A stretch of 64,000 nt of DNA from Flavobacterium sp. CG_23.5 (GCF_017875765.1 NZ_JAGGNA010000001.1:767001-831000), one strand, 5' to 3'; positions 17,101 to 25,480 are shown, counted from the stretch's first letter. The notes: generated from the sequence alone by a model not told the origin. A program made the numbers and translations.

Positions 17101-17341
17101 ATAAAGTCGCCCATTTTTCTTTTTTTAATAATTGATAACGCTTAATATTGCCTATGAAATTAATCATAAAAAACACCATAATGGCTTCAAACCACCATGC
17201 ATTGTAAACCCAAATTTTAGCAGTATCAGTATTGTATTTGCTTTCGATAAAAGTTCCAGTAGCCATTGCGATTGCAAAAGATAAGAAAAGGATGGCCATT
17301 AATCGTGTGGAGAACAAAATTGAAAATATTTTTTTTAACAT
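14198..17341 (-). CDS. Fused ResB-CcsA cytochrome c biogenesis protein
   Basis: This 1047-aa inner-membrane protein of system II cytochrome c maturation exports heme and attaches it to apocytochromes. The ResB (CcsB) part occupies about residues 1-480: three N-terminal membrane helices, a large periplasmic region, and a further helix near 425-450. A periplasmic insert follows (about 485-730). The CcsA part (about 735-1047) has eight or so helices and the heme-handling WWD motif (WGRYWGWDPKETWALI, about 945-960). Conserved histidines are visible in CcsA (GLHTIG near 785, VIHARF near 970, GLHSYA near 1017). Single-chain CcsBA fusions are usual in Bacteroidota. The gene stands alone with its own -7 box. 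Confidence 0.93.
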   Translation of the reverse strand: MLKKIFSILFSTRLMAILFLSFAIAMATGTFIESKYNTDTAKIWVYNAWWFEAIMVFFMINFIGNIKRYQLLKKEKWATLLLHLSFIFILLGAFVTRYISYEGMMPICEGAAENQVFSEKTFLTVFIDGEYKGEMKRRVFEKSLLLSPVTNNSFSISDKFADTPFKVEYKNFILGAKEVIKPDNKGVVYMKVVEAGDGSRHEHMLKAGEIQNIHNVLFSLNKYAEGAINITTTGAAYTIQTPFEGNFMRMADKLQGKVTKDNVQPLMMRSLYSIGEMRFVFPDPAVKGVIAYDSSNDFKAKNHEDALVLNVSAEGQQNEVTILGSKGKIGESKTVKIGKIDYTFFYGSKAYVLPFKIKLNDFIAKKYPGTEKSYSSFESQVTVQDSTKSFDARIFMNNVLDYKQFRFFQSSFDPDEKGTVLSVNHDFWGTCITYSGYFMLFFAMMSIMFTKYSRFADLKRKLEVVKNKKAKLTTILVLMLSFNGFAQKQDDHQHKAPNEKQMDSLLVKYKVPEDHAAKFGRLIIQDAGGRMKPINTFSSELLRKVSHMETYKGMNSDQVLLSMTEYAKLWIEVPLIYIKAGNDSIRKIIGIDKEAKYAPFIAFFDEKGNYKLSPYLDDAFKAGNPNQFEKDFIETDKKVNLMESALSGRILKIFPIPNNENNKWISYLELNESGMKGMDSTYTKSVLPLYFGTLTNAADTKDYKTANELLESINGFQKKFGSKVRPTEEKITLEILYNKYDVFKVLPYWYLIAAILMLLFTILQIVKERKVLNILVNSMHVIVGLLFGLHTIGLIARWYISGHAPWSNAYESIIYVAWATMFFGLAFDIKSKLTVASSAFVTAMILAAAYMNWIDPEIANLQPVLNSYWLMIHVAVIVASYGPFALGMILGFVSLLLIFFTNEKNKAKMDLNIQEITYINEMALTIGLIMLTIGNFLGGQWANESWGRYWGWDPKETWALISIMVYAFVIHARFVPSLRGKWIFNLMSMFAFVSILFTYYGVNFHLVGLHSYASGEAHSLNWIWYSLGGIAAIGAVTYPKYRKYYKK

Positions 17342-17372
17342 TTGTAAGGGATTTCATTTCTTAAAAGTGCCA

Positions 17373-17380
17373 CAAAAGTA
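17373..17380 (-). promoter_or_regulatory. -7 promoter element of ccsBA
   Basis: The minus strand reads TACTTTTG, matching TAnnTTTG, 31 nt upstream of the ATG at 17341. Confidence 0.6.
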
Positions 17381-17530
17381 CTTAAAAATGTTGACTTCTA
17401 TATTCGCACAATTGTTAATTTAATCCAAAATTAAGTCTTCTAATTTTATGGTGAAAAAAGTTAATTTGAACATCATTTTATTTTGCAAAATATCCAGAAA
17501 AGCAATAAAAAAAGCTTAATATTTTTTTGC

Positions 17531-17538
17531 TAATTTTG
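17531..17538 (+). promoter_or_regulatory. -7 promoter element abutting the DUF2520 gene start
   Basis: TAATTTTG matches TAnnTTTG but ends only four bases before the ATG at 17543. If used, the transcript would begin at or within the start codon, making the mRNA leaderless. Confidence 0.5.
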
Positions 17539-17542
17539 TGCT

Positions 17543-18316
17543 ATGACTAAAGTAATAATTATCGGTTCCGGAAATGTCGCACAACATTTAATTGTTGCTT
17601 TTCAAAATTCTCAAAATTCGGGAACAGAAATCGAATTGATTCAAGTTTTTTCAAGACAAAAAGAGAGTGTCTCTCACCTACTCGATTTGGATAAAATCAC
17701 AGATGACTTCGATACTTTGCTAGAAGCTGATTTGTATATCATTGCTGTTTCTGATGATGCCATTGCCGATGTTTCTTCCCAACTTCCATTCAAAAATCGT
17801 TTGGTGGTTCATACTTCGGGAAGCATTCCTTTGGATTCTCTAAATGAAAACAATAGAAAAGGTGTGTTCTATCCCTTGCAAACATTTACTAAAAACAAAG
17901 ATGTTGATTTTAGAATTATCCCAATTTGTTTAGAAAGCGAAAATGCTACCGATTTTCAATTATTGGAAAAAGTAGCAAAAACGATTTCTGATAAAGTTTT
18001 TGTAATCAATTCAGAACAACGAAAAGCATTGCATGTTGCGGCAGTATTTGTCAATAATTTTGTGAATCATCTGTACCAAATAGGTCAGGAAATTTGTCAA
18101 GAGCATCAGGTTCCATTTGAAATTTTGAAACCGCTAATTTCAGAAACTGCTCAAAAAGTAATGATTCTTTCACCTGAAGATGCACAAACGGGACCTGCTG
18201 AACGCAATGACACCAATACAATTGAAGCGCATGAAGCTTTTTTATCCAATGAAAATCATGCAACTATTTATAAAACATTAACCCAATCTATACAGCACAA
18301 TGGCAAGAAGTTATAA
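17543..18316 (+). CDS. Rossmann-like / DUF2520 oxidoreductase
   Basis: This 257-aa cytoplasmic protein has an N-terminal NAD(P)-binding Rossmann fold (VIIIGSGNVAQHL, GxGxxA-type loop, residues 4-16). The C-terminal all-helical DUF2520 domain (about 125-250) includes RKALHVAAVFVNNFVNHLYQ and TGPAERND. The fold is that of the F420/NADP oxidoreductase-like and ketopantoate-reductase-like families; the substrate is unknown. It is the first gene of a tight plus-strand run and overlaps the next gene, kdsC, by 17 bp. From memory the same neighbour order is common in Flavobacteria. Confidence 0.82.
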   Translation: MTKVIIIGSGNVAQHLIVAFQNSQNSGTEIELIQVFSRQKESVSHLLDLDKITDDFDTLLEADLYIIAVSDDAIADVSSQLPFKNRLVVHTSGSIPLDSLNENNRKGVFYPLQTFTKNKDVDFRIIPICLESENATDFQLLEKVAKTISDKVFVINSEQRKALHVAAVFVNNFVNHLYQIGQEICQEHQVPFEILKPLISETAQKVMILSPEDAQTGPAERNDTNTIEAHEAFLSNENHATIYKTLTQSIQHNGKKL

Positions 18317-18827
18317 ACAAATAATGAACGATATCACCACTTTTATTTTTGATGTCGATGGAGTACTAACCGATAGTTCGGTTTTTGTAACCAATGAAGG
18401 CGAAATTTTGCGTACCATGAATATTCGTGACGGTTATGCAATGAAAGCAGCTGTAGAAAGCGGTTATAATGTATGTATTATTTCAGGAGGAAGCAATGAA
18501 GGTGTCCGTATTCGACTTAGAAATCTTGGGATAACTGACATCTATTTAGGGACGCCAAACAAAGTGGAAACATTTGACGAATACACCGATGTTTACAATA
18601 TAAATCCGGAACAGGTTTTATACATGGGAGATGATATTCCCGATTATCATGTAATGAAATTAGTTGGCTTAGCCACTTGTCCGCAAGATGCAAGTCCTGA
18701 AATCAAGGAAATTTGCGCTTATATTTCGCATAAAAACGGCGGAAAAGGAGCCGCTCGCGACGTGATTGAACAAGTGATGAAAGTCCAAGGAAAATGGATG
18801 GCTCATTTTGACGGGAAACACGATTAG
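18300..18827 (+). CDS. kdsC: KdsC-type HAD phosphatase (KDO 8-phosphate phosphatase)
   Basis: This 175-aa HAD-IIIA hydrolase lacks a cap domain, as KdsC does. Motif I is FIFDVDGVLTDS (nucleophile and acid DxD). Motif II is CIISGGSNEG (Ser/Thr position). Motif III is Lys plus the MGDDIPDYHVM acidic pair. KdsC removes phosphate from 3-deoxy-D-manno-octulosonate 8-phosphate to supply KDO for lipopolysaccharide; a related nucleotide-sugar (nonulosonate) branch is possible. The start at 18300 overlaps the upstream stop; an internal ATG nine codons later would also preserve motif I. This is the second gene of the run. Confidence 0.88.
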   Translation: MARSYKQIMNDITTFIFDVDGVLTDSSVFVTNEGEILRTMNIRDGYAMKAAVESGYNVCIISGGSNEGVRIRLRNLGITDIYLGTPNKVETFDEYTDVYNINPEQVLYMGDDIPDYHVMKLVGLATCPQDASPEIKEICAYISHKNGGKGAARDVIEQVMKVQGKWMAHFDGKHD

Positions 18828-18888
18828 ACATGCGATTTTTGATTTCAAATTTCGAAAAAACTCAAAACTTTTAATCCATAACTCCATA

Positions 18889-19809
18889 ATGAATTTTCTA
18901 AAACTAATCCGTTACCAAAACTTACTGATGCTTGCATTTATGCAACTCGTTTTCAGATATGGATTTTTTAAATTTCAAAATATTCCATTGTCCTTAGCGG
19001 ATTGGCAATACTTACTATTAGTTTTATCCACCGTTTTATTAGCAGCAGGTGGCTACGTAATCAATAATATATTTGACCAAAATACGGATAACGATAATAA
19101 GCCAAATGATGTAATTGTAGGTAAAACAATTTCTGAGGCAAAAGCATACAACATATATATTGCGCTTAATTGTGTTGGTGTTGGAATTGGTTTTTATCTG
19201 TCAAATGTAATATTGAAACCTGGCTTCGCCTCTATTTTTATTTTGATAGCTGCGACACTGTATCTTTACGCTACAAGCTTAAAGCAAATGATTCTGATTG
19301 GAAATGTAATTGTGGCTTTATTGCTTTCTTTCAGCGTTATTATATTGGGGATTTTTGATCTCTATCCTGCTACCTATGAAGGAAATCAGACACAAATGGC
19401 TGTTATTTTCTCGATACTTTTAGATTATGCCGTTTTTACTTTCTTCGTTAATTTCATCAGGGAAATAGTTAAAGATTTAGAAGACACAACTGGAGATTAC
19501 AATCACGGAATCAATACTTTACCGGTAGCTATAGGAATCCACAGAACTACCAAAATCGTTTTTGTACTCAGTTTTATCCCCTTAATAGCGCTTCTTTTTT
19601 ATATCTATAATTATTTATTCCTTCTAACTTACACGACCTTTTACTTATTGATTTTTGTAGTGGGACCATTGTTTTATTTTACTATAAAAATTTGGAATGC
19701 AAAAACAAAAAACGACTTTCACCTTTTGAGCCTGCTTCTTAAATGGATTCTATTTTTCGGAATTATATCCGTTCTTGTAATTACTATAAATATGAAATAC
19801 AATGCTTAA
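18889..19809 (+). CDS. UbiA-family prenyltransferase (GGGP prenyltransferase-like)
   Basis: This 306-aa integral membrane protein has about eight helices. The ATG at 18889 is used because it opens with the typical MNFLKLIRYQNLLMLAFMQ; the frame is open further up but lacks family sequence. Two aspartate-rich prenyl-diphosphate sites are visible: NNIFDQNTDNDNKPND (about residues 62-77) and REIVKDLEDTTGDYNHG (about 187-203). The family attaches prenyl chains to aromatic or glycerol acceptors. From memory the closest annotated group in Flavobacteria is geranylgeranylglycerol-phosphate geranylgeranyltransferase, an archaeal-type ether-lipid enzyme. Protoheme IX or menaquinone prenylation cannot be excluded by reading alone. 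It overlaps maf by 8 bp. Confidence 0.82.
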   Translation: MNFLKLIRYQNLLMLAFMQLVFRYGFFKFQNIPLSLADWQYLLLVLSTVLLAAGGYVINNIFDQNTDNDNKPNDVIVGKTISEAKAYNIYIALNCVGVGIGFYLSNVILKPGFASIFILIAATLYLYATSLKQMILIGNVIVALLLSFSVIILGIFDLYPATYEGNQTQMAVIFSILLDYAVFTFFVNFIREIVKDLEDTTGDYNHGINTLPVAIGIHRTTKIVFVLSFIPLIALLFYIYNYLFLLTYTTFYLLIFVVGPLFYFTIKIWNAKTKNDFHLLSLLLKWILFFGIISVLVITINMKYNA

Positions 19810-20386
19810 AAATAAATTAAAAAAATACAATCTGATACTTGCTTCAGGTTCTCCAAGACGTCAACAATTCTTTAAAGATTTAGATTTGGATTTTGAAATT
19901 AGAGTAAAAGAAATCGAAGAAATATACCCTGCAGAATTAGAAGCTGCCGAAATCACAAACTATCTTGCGGAATTAAAAGCAAGCGCATTTGAAGGAGAAT
20001 TGCAACCTAATGATATTTTGATTACAAGCGACACCATCGTTTGGCATAATCATAAAGCTTTGGGTAAACCAAAAGATGCAGCTGATGCTTTTGCAATTTT
20101 AAAATCATTATCGAATGCTACTCATGAAGTAATCACTTCCGTTTGTTTTAAAACCAATGAAAAAACTTCGGTAATATACGAAATAACCAAAGTGACTTTC
20201 AACGAATTAACCGATGAGGCAATTCAGTATTATTTAGACAATTACAAACCGTATGATAAAGCGGGAGCCTATGGAATCCAGGAATGGATTGGCTTTATTG
20301 GGGTTTCAAAAATTGAAGGTTCTTACGCTAATGTGATGGGAATGCCAACGGATAAAGTTTATGAATATTTAAGTAAATTAGTATAA
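19802..20386 (+). CDS. maf: Maf family nucleoside-triphosphate pyrophosphatase
   Basis: This 194-aa cytoplasmic house-cleaning enzyme hydrolyses non-canonical or excess NTPs (dTTP/UTP or methylated nucleotides) to NMP and pyrophosphate. LASGSPRRQQFF (about residues 13-24) is the signature Maf loop. SDTIVWHNHKALGKP (about 79-93) holds the catalytic Asp, and YDKAGAYGIQEW is the second conserved block. The length is normal. The start overlaps the prenyltransferase stop by 8 bp, which indicates translational coupling. Confidence 0.93.
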   Translation: MLKNKLKKYNLILASGSPRRQQFFKDLDLDFEIRVKEIEEIYPAELEAAEITNYLAELKASAFEGELQPNDILITSDTIVWHNHKALGKPKDAADAFAILKSLSNATHEVITSVCFKTNEKTSVIYEITKVTFNELTDEAIQYYLDNYKPYDKAGAYGIQEWIGFIGVSKIEGSYANVMGMPTDKVYEYLSKLV

Positions 20387-20392
20387 TTAATC

Positions 20393-20929
20393 ATGGATAT
20401 GAATCTAATTTTCGATTATACTAAAGAACTAATTGGTACAGGAATACTTTTGATTGTATTGATTTCATTGCGATTGATAACAACAAAACTTGTAAAACGT
20501 TACGCTAAATCAAGTCATACTCTTGAGCATCGAACTAATTTAGTCATCAAATACATTCATTTATTCACTAATATATTGGCTTTCATCTCTTTAGTATTAA
20601 TATGGGGAGTTCAGACCAAAGATATTTTTATTGCACTTTCCTCTATTACAACTGTTGTGGGCGTTGCCATGTTTGCGCAATGGTCTATTTTGAGTAACAT
20701 CACATCTGGCATTATATTGTTTTTTTCTTTTCCGTTTAAAATTGGTGATATAATAAAAATCCATGACAAGGATTTCCCTTTTGAAGCTGAAATCGAAGAT
20801 ATCGGTGCTTTTCATGTGTACTTAAAAACCCTTGATGGAGAAAAGGTTATCTATCCTAACAATTTGCTTTTACAAAAAGGAATTTCGATATTGAAAAATC
20901 ATTTTGATGATAAAGAATTTATAGATTAA
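20393..20929 (+). CDS. Small MscS-type mechanosensitive channel
   Basis: This 178-aa membrane protein has three predicted helices (about residues 10-30, 55-75 and 80-115). The last is the pore-lining MscS type helix (ALSSITTVVGVAMFAQWSIL, then SNITSGIILFFSFPFKIGD). The beta domain (GDIIKIHDKDFPFEAEIEDI) follows. The long C-terminal alpha/beta vestibule of full MscS is missing, so it is a minimal channel, a form frequent in Bacteroidota. It is 6 nt after maf and probably the last gene of that run. Confidence 0.85.
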   Translation: MDMNLIFDYTKELIGTGILLIVLISLRLITTKLVKRYAKSSHTLEHRTNLVIKYIHLFTNILAFISLVLIWGVQTKDIFIALSSITTVVGVAMFAQWSILSNITSGIILFFSFPFKIGDIIKIHDKDFPFEAEIEDIGAFHVYLKTLDGEKVIYPNNLLLQKGISILKNHFDDKEFID

Positions 20930-21116
20930 TTGCAATTTTGTAAAAATATAATTTACTTTGATTCAAGTTATAACATCACTCTACTGTTTATGTGGAAATT
21001 ATATAACTATTTTAAAAAAATCTATAACCATTAGAGTTTTTATAACATCATATTTGCTTGTTAGATTTTAAATTATTCATAATTGAATTTTAATACATTA
21101 TAAATACAACAAAAAT

Positions 21117-22352
21117 ATGAATGACATTATAAAACTTCCATTCTACGCAAAACTGGCACTGACTTTAGTATGCCTGATTAGTTTTGGCTATATTTTTTAT
21201 ATCGGTCAGGAAATCTTGATCCCAGTTCTGTTGTCCTTTATTTTTGCCATATTACTAAGACCAATCGCTCATTTTATAAGACATAAACTCCATTTCCCCC
21301 ATGTTATAGCGGTTATGATAACCGTTTTGCTATTTATTTTATTCTTCATTAGCATTTTTGCATTTTTATCAATTCAGATTAGTGAAATGGCTAATGATTT
21401 TAATAAAATCGAAAGAAACATTAACATTCATATTCATAATATTCAGCAATATATCCGAGAGCATTTCAATATAAGTTCCAGAGAGCAAAAACAATATTTG
21501 GACACTGCCACTGAAGATTCAATGGAAAAAGGAAAAGAAATAATAGGAACGACCTTAATGTCCTTTACGGATACGCTACTAAACCTCATTTTAATTCCTA
21601 TTTACACTTTTTTAATCCTTTTGTACAGAACTCATTTTATGTTGTTCTTTTCCAAATTGGTAAAAAAAGAGTACCACCCAAAATTGCAAGATATTTTATC
21701 TCAAATAAAAGTAGCCGTAAAAAGTTATATTGTTGGTTTAATCATAGAAATGATTATGGTTTCTATATTAACAACGGTAGGATTTATGATAATAGGTGTT
21801 AAATATGCTATCTTATTGGGAATTATTACGGGAATTCTAAATCTAATCCCTTATGTAGGAATATTGTTTGCAGGTGTTTTAAGTATCGTAGCATCGCTAA
21901 CCGGATCTCCCGACTTATCCATAATTGTTGGTGTAATTGTAGTCAACATAGTAGTGCAATTAATTGACAACAATGTTTTAGTCCCATTGGTTGTGAGTTC
22001 AAAAGTCCAAATAAATGCATTTGTTTCCATTGTTGGGATCATTATAGGCGGAGCAATTTCAGGAATTTCCGGCATGTTTTTGGCTATTCCAATAATTGCC
22101 ATTCTTAAAGTGATTTTTGACAGAATAGAATATTTAGAACCTTGGGGGTATTTAATGGGAGATGATTTACCAAAAACATATACTTGGCGCAATATTAAAT
22201 TACCACTTTTTGATTCAGAAGCATCAACAAAAAAAGTGATAATTAAAACGGACATTATTGTTCCGATGTTTACCGAAACGACCACCGTACAAGCTACCGA
22301 AACAACTACCGAAACAACTACCGAAGATGAGGTAAATAAAACGAACGTATAA
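21117..22352 (+). CDS. AI-2E family transporter (paralogue 1)
   Basis: This 411-aa inner-membrane protein has about seven to eight helices in two groups (about residues 12-90 and 145-340) separated by a coiled cytoplasmic segment. The family name comes from E. coli TqsA, an AI-2 exporter, but other members are Na+/H+ antiporters, so the substrate is open. Typical text is visible: LIPVLLSFIFAILLRPIAHF near the start and IIGGAISGISGMFLAIPIIA near 315-335. The C-terminus is a low-complexity Thr/Glu tail (about 383-405, repeated TTTETTTE-like units). A second, shorter relative is encoded at 57162-58253. Confidence 0.85.
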   Translation: MNDIIKLPFYAKLALTLVCLISFGYIFYIGQEILIPVLLSFIFAILLRPIAHFIRHKLHFPHVIAVMITVLLFILFFISIFAFLSIQISEMANDFNKIERNINIHIHNIQQYIREHFNISSREQKQYLDTATEDSMEKGKEIIGTTLMSFTDTLLNLILIPIYTFLILLYRTHFMLFFSKLVKKEYHPKLQDILSQIKVAVKSYIVGLIIEMIMVSILTTVGFMIIGVKYAILLGIITGILNLIPYVGILFAGVLSIVASLTGSPDLSIIVGVIVVNIVVQLIDNNVLVPLVVSSKVQINAFVSIVGIIIGGAISGISGMFLAIPIIAILKVIFDRIEYLEPWGYLMGDDLPKTYTWRNIKLPLFDSEASTKKVIIKTDIIVPMFTETTTVQATETTTETTTEDEVNKTNV

Positions 22353-22392
22353 ATTCTAAAATTTTAAGTTAAATAATCAAGTCACTCAAATT

Positions 22393-22400
22393 TAAATTTG
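22393..22400 (+). promoter_or_regulatory. -7 promoter element of the BamA-like gene
   Basis: TAAATTTG matches TAnnTTTG and lies 56 nt upstream of the ATG at 22457, giving a leader of about 50 nt. Confidence 0.5.
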
Positions 22401-22456
22401 ATTTAAGGATTGCTTTTATTTTAATTTTAAACCTACTTTTAAAGAAATTTTTTTTG

Positions 22457-24277
22457 ATGTATAAAATAAAAAAACTGATTTTATTACTGTTGATGCTTTG
22501 TTACTCGCAAGTTTCTTTTTCACAAATAGATAAACCAAAAAAAGATTCTACTCAAGTATATAAAAGCATTCAAACCTATTCAAAAAAAAATAAATTTACC
22601 AGATTCGTTCATAAATTAGTTTTCAGACCCGTTAATATAAAAGTTGAAAAGAAAAAAGTAGTCAAAAAAAAGTACCAGGCTTTTGAAGGCAGAATAATTA
22701 GAAAAATAAATATCATTACTCTAGACCCTTTTGGATATTCAGAAATCGATTCAACAAGAAGACCCAAAAATTGGGCTGAAAGAGAAGGAAACAGAATACA
22801 TATTAAAACCAACAGACTTGCTATTCTGAATTTATTATTGATCAAAAGGAACCACCCATTAGATTCTCTACTATTAAAAGAATCCGAGCGTTTAATACGT
22901 ACTCAAAGATATGTTAACAGAGTTAGTATCACTCCACAATTAATTAAAAATAATTCAGATTCTGTAGATGTTTCAGTTCGCGTTTTAGATTCTTGGAGTA
23001 TGATTCCAAGAGGCTCTATTTCAAGCTCCAGAGTAACTTTTGAAGTAAATGAACGTAACTTTTTAGGATCTGGTCATCAATTTGAAAATAAAATCAGAAA
23101 CCGCTTCAGCGATGGAAAAACCGCTTACGGTCTTGTGTATAGCATCCCAAATATTAAAAATACTTTTATAAAGACGGCGGTAAGCTATTTTGTGGATTTA
23201 GACAATTATTATGGGAAAAGCATCAATATTGAAAGGCCTTTTTATTCTCCTTTGGCAAAGTGGGCTGGTGGAATATATGTAGATCAACAATTTAGAAAAG
23301 ATACGCTTCAAGATTCTAATTTGATATATGCAAAACAAAATTTCAAGTACAATTCACAAGATCTTTGGATCGGACACGCATTTAAACTTTTCAAAGGAAA
23401 TACCGAAAGCGACCGAACCACTAATCTTATTTTATCTGGACGATTTTTGAATGTAAAATATATTGAAAGTCCCACCATCGTATATGATCCTATCGATTTC
23501 TACGCTGGAGAAAAGTTTTATCTTTCGGGAATTGGAATCACTTCACGAAAATTCGTTGAGGATAAATACATTTTTAAAAATGGGGTCATTGAGGATGTTC
23601 CCATTGGAAAAACATTTGGAATAACTGGAGGATATCAATACAAAAATGAAATAGGTCGCTATTATTTAGGTGGTCAAGCTTCCTTTGGAAATTTTTATAA
23701 ATGGGGGTTTTTAAGTGCCAATTTTGAATTGGGTAGTTTTTTTGACAAATCGAAAACCAACCAAACTGCTTTTTCATTCCAAGCCAATTATTTTACTAAT
23801 TTAATTGATATGGGAAGATGGAAATTAAGACAATTCATTAAGCCACAATTCATATTAGGAATAAACCGTGTAAATTCTATTGGTGATCAACTCACCATTA
23901 ACGATAGAGATGGAATTAATGGTTTTACAAGTGCTCAATATGGTACTGAAAAAGTAATGCTGACTTTACAAACTCAAGCCTATTCGCCATGGGATCTTTG
24001 GGGATTTAGATTAAATCCGTATTTTAACTATTCAATTGCTATGCTTGGAAATGCTGAAAAAGGATTGACTAATAGTAAGGCATATTCAAAAATTAGCGTT
24101 GGATTTATTATTAATAATGATTACTTAGTCTTTAGCTCTTTCCAAATATCACTTTCCTATTATCCTTCCATTCCTAATATTGGCGAAAATGTATTCAAAA
24201 CAAATTCTTTTGAAACAACCGATTTTGGTTTTCAGGATTTTGAGCTAGCCAAACCACGAACGGTAATTTTTAAATAA
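22457..24277 (+). CDS. POTRA-containing outer-membrane beta-barrel protein
   Basis: This 606-aa exported protein has a signal peptide (MYKIKKLILLLLMLCYSQVS, cleavage near FSQ). A POTRA-like domain follows at about residues 70-190 (AFEGRIIRKINIITLDPFGY and YVNRVSITPQLI). The remaining ~400 residues look like beta-barrel strands (NERNFLGSGHQFENKIRNRF is the BamA-type hinge). It resembles BamA/ShlB-like proteins but is shorter than BamA and has only one or two POTRA units. Its role in outer-membrane assembly or export is unknown. The in-frame TTG one codon upstream is ignored in favour of ATG. It stands alone. Confidence 0.8.
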   Translation: MYKIKKLILLLLMLCYSQVSFSQIDKPKKDSTQVYKSIQTYSKKNKFTRFVHKLVFRPVNIKVEKKKVVKKKYQAFEGRIIRKINIITLDPFGYSEIDSTRRPKNWAEREGNRIHIKTNRLAILNLLLIKRNHPLDSLLLKESERLIRTQRYVNRVSITPQLIKNNSDSVDVSVRVLDSWSMIPRGSISSSRVTFEVNERNFLGSGHQFENKIRNRFSDGKTAYGLVYSIPNIKNTFIKTAVSYFVDLDNYYGKSINIERPFYSPLAKWAGGIYVDQQFRKDTLQDSNLIYAKQNFKYNSQDLWIGHAFKLFKGNTESDRTTNLILSGRFLNVKYIESPTIVYDPIDFYAGEKFYLSGIGITSRKFVEDKYIFKNGVIEDVPIGKTFGITGGYQYKNEIGRYYLGGQASFGNFYKWGFLSANFELGSFFDKSKTNQTAFSFQANYFTNLIDMGRWKLRQFIKPQFILGINRVNSIGDQLTINDRDGINGFTSAQYGTEKVMLTLQTQAYSPWDLWGFRLNPYFNYSIAMLGNAEKGLTNSKAYSKISVGFIINNDYLVFSSFQISLSYYPSIPNIGENVFKTNSFETTDFGFQDFELAKPRTVIFK

Positions 24278-24431
24278 GGTGTCGTTTAAATAAATGAACA
24301 CTAAAATCATATTTTTTAATTTCTTGCAAACTGTGAATTATATAATTCTTACAAAAAATTTCATAAGTTTATATCGATATTTTTTTATAGATTTACTGTA
24401 TCAAAAATAATTTAACTAAAACCCAAAGAAA

Positions 24432-24749
24432 ATGAAAAAGTTTACATTCTATTTAATGATGATGGTATTCTCATTAAGTGCATTCCCAACAACAAGTTTT
24501 GCTGCTGAAAAAACACCTGTAACAGTAACAAATACTACAAAAGAAATGCCTGCAGAAGTTAAAGCAATGCTATCTCGTTTAGACGAAATTAAAGCAATGG
24601 ACAAATCTTCTTTGAATTCTTCTGAGAAAAAAGAGCTTCGCAAAGAAGTTCGTGCTATTAAATCTGAGTTGAAAGCATCAGGAAATGGTGTTTATTTTTC
24701 AGTTGGTGCAATTATCATCATTATCCTTTTATTGATTCTTTTATTATAA
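24432..24749 (+). CDS. Small exported protein with C-terminal membrane anchor
   Basis: This 105-aa protein has a signal peptide (MKKFTFYLMMMVFSLSAFPT, cleavage near FAA), a short charged helical stretch (about 38-80, LSRLDEIKAMDKSSLNSSEK) and a very hydrophobic C-terminal helix (VGAIIIIILLLILLL). The helix ends the protein, with no cytoplasmic tail. From memory, small proteins ending in this Ile/Leu run are widespread in Bacteroidota and uncharacterised. The clean signal peptide and the strong terminator 25 nt after the stop support it being real. Confidence 0.78.
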   Translation: MKKFTFYLMMMVFSLSAFPTTSFAAEKTPVTVTNTTKEMPAEVKAMLSRLDEIKAMDKSSLNSSEKKELRKEVRAIKSELKASGNGVYFSVGAIIIIILLLILLL

Positions 24750-24773
24750 TCAATTTTTAAAATTTGAAAAGAG

Positions 24774-24803
24774 AGAGAAGTTAATAAACTTCTCTTTTTT
24801 TTT
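24774..24803 (+). terminator. Intrinsic terminator
   Basis: A 9-bp perfect stem (AGAGAAGTT/AACTTCTCT) with an AATA loop is followed by nine T. It ends the small exported-protein gene. Confidence 0.92.
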
Positions 24804-24915
24804 GTAAACTAAACTCGATTTAATTTTAATTCATCCATTTGGCACAATATTGGCTTGTCTTAAAAACATACTGGTTAAGTTATAATTATATTATTACTAA
24901 TTAAATATTTGAAAT

Positions 24916-25389
24916 ATGAAAACATTAAAACTAATTGCCCTAGGAATAATACTTTTTGTCTCAAGCACAATTCAGGCACAAGTTTCAGTAAATGTAAATC
25001 TTGGTACACCGCCAGCTTGGGGACCTTCAGGATATTCTAATGTAGATTATTATTATTTACCTGATGTTGAAGCTTACTATGACATCAGAGCTTCACAATT
25101 CATCTACTTAAATGGAGGAAGATGGACGAGATCTAGATATTTACAAGGACCGTATAGAAATTATAATTTGTATAACGGATACAAAGTGGTATTAAACGAT
25201 TATCATGGTAAGACACCTTATAGTAACTTTAAAAGTCATAAAGTAAAATATTACAAAGGTTATCATGGTAAACCACAAAAATCAATAGGGTCCAATCGTA
25301 AAAACAATTACAAAGAAAACGGAAATACTGGTAATAATGGTCAAAAGCAAGAAAAAGGAAACAAGGGTCATGGAAATGGTAAACATTAA
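24916..25389 (+). CDS. Exported basic Gly/Asn/Lys-rich protein
   Basis: This 157-aa exported protein has a signal peptide (MKTLKLIALGIILFVSSTIQ, cleavage at AQ). The middle is Tyr-rich (YSNVDYYYLPDVEAYYDIRA, about residues 38-57). The last 45 residues are strongly basic and low in complexity (Gly, Asn, Lys, His). It resembles uncharacterised Flavobacterium periplasmic proteins; no enzymatic motif was seen. It ends before a clear terminator, and its neighbours on both sides are small envelope proteins. Confidence 0.75.
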   Translation: MKTLKLIALGIILFVSSTIQAQVSVNVNLGTPPAWGPSGYSNVDYYYLPDVEAYYDIRASQFIYLNGGRWTRSRYLQGPYRNYNLYNGYKVVLNDYHGKTPYSNFKSHKVKYYKGYHGKPQKSIGSNRKNNYKENGNTGNNGQKQEKGNKGHGNGKH

Positions 25390-25444
25390 TTTTTGATCAA
25401 GTTAATCCTGAAAAATCAATATTAGATAAGAAAATTCATTTAAA

Positions 25445-25480
25445 AACTCCGAAAGTCTAAAACCTTCGGAGTTTTTTTTT
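25445..25480. terminator. Bidirectional terminator
   Basis: A 9-bp stem (AACTCCGAA/TTCGGAGTT) with an 11-nt loop is followed by nine T on the plus strand and a T run on the minus strand. It lies between convergent genes and overlaps the stop of the PrcB-like gene. Confidence 0.9.

Noticed and set aside
18808..18888. Longer N-terminus for the UbiA gene starting inside kdsC
   Set aside because: The extra 27 residues do not resemble the family, and the ATG at 18889 gives the standard beginning.
22280..22330. Thr/Glu repeat at the end of the AI-2E gene as a separate repeat locus
   Set aside because: It is a short in-frame low-complexity tail of the protein, with no sign of an independent element.
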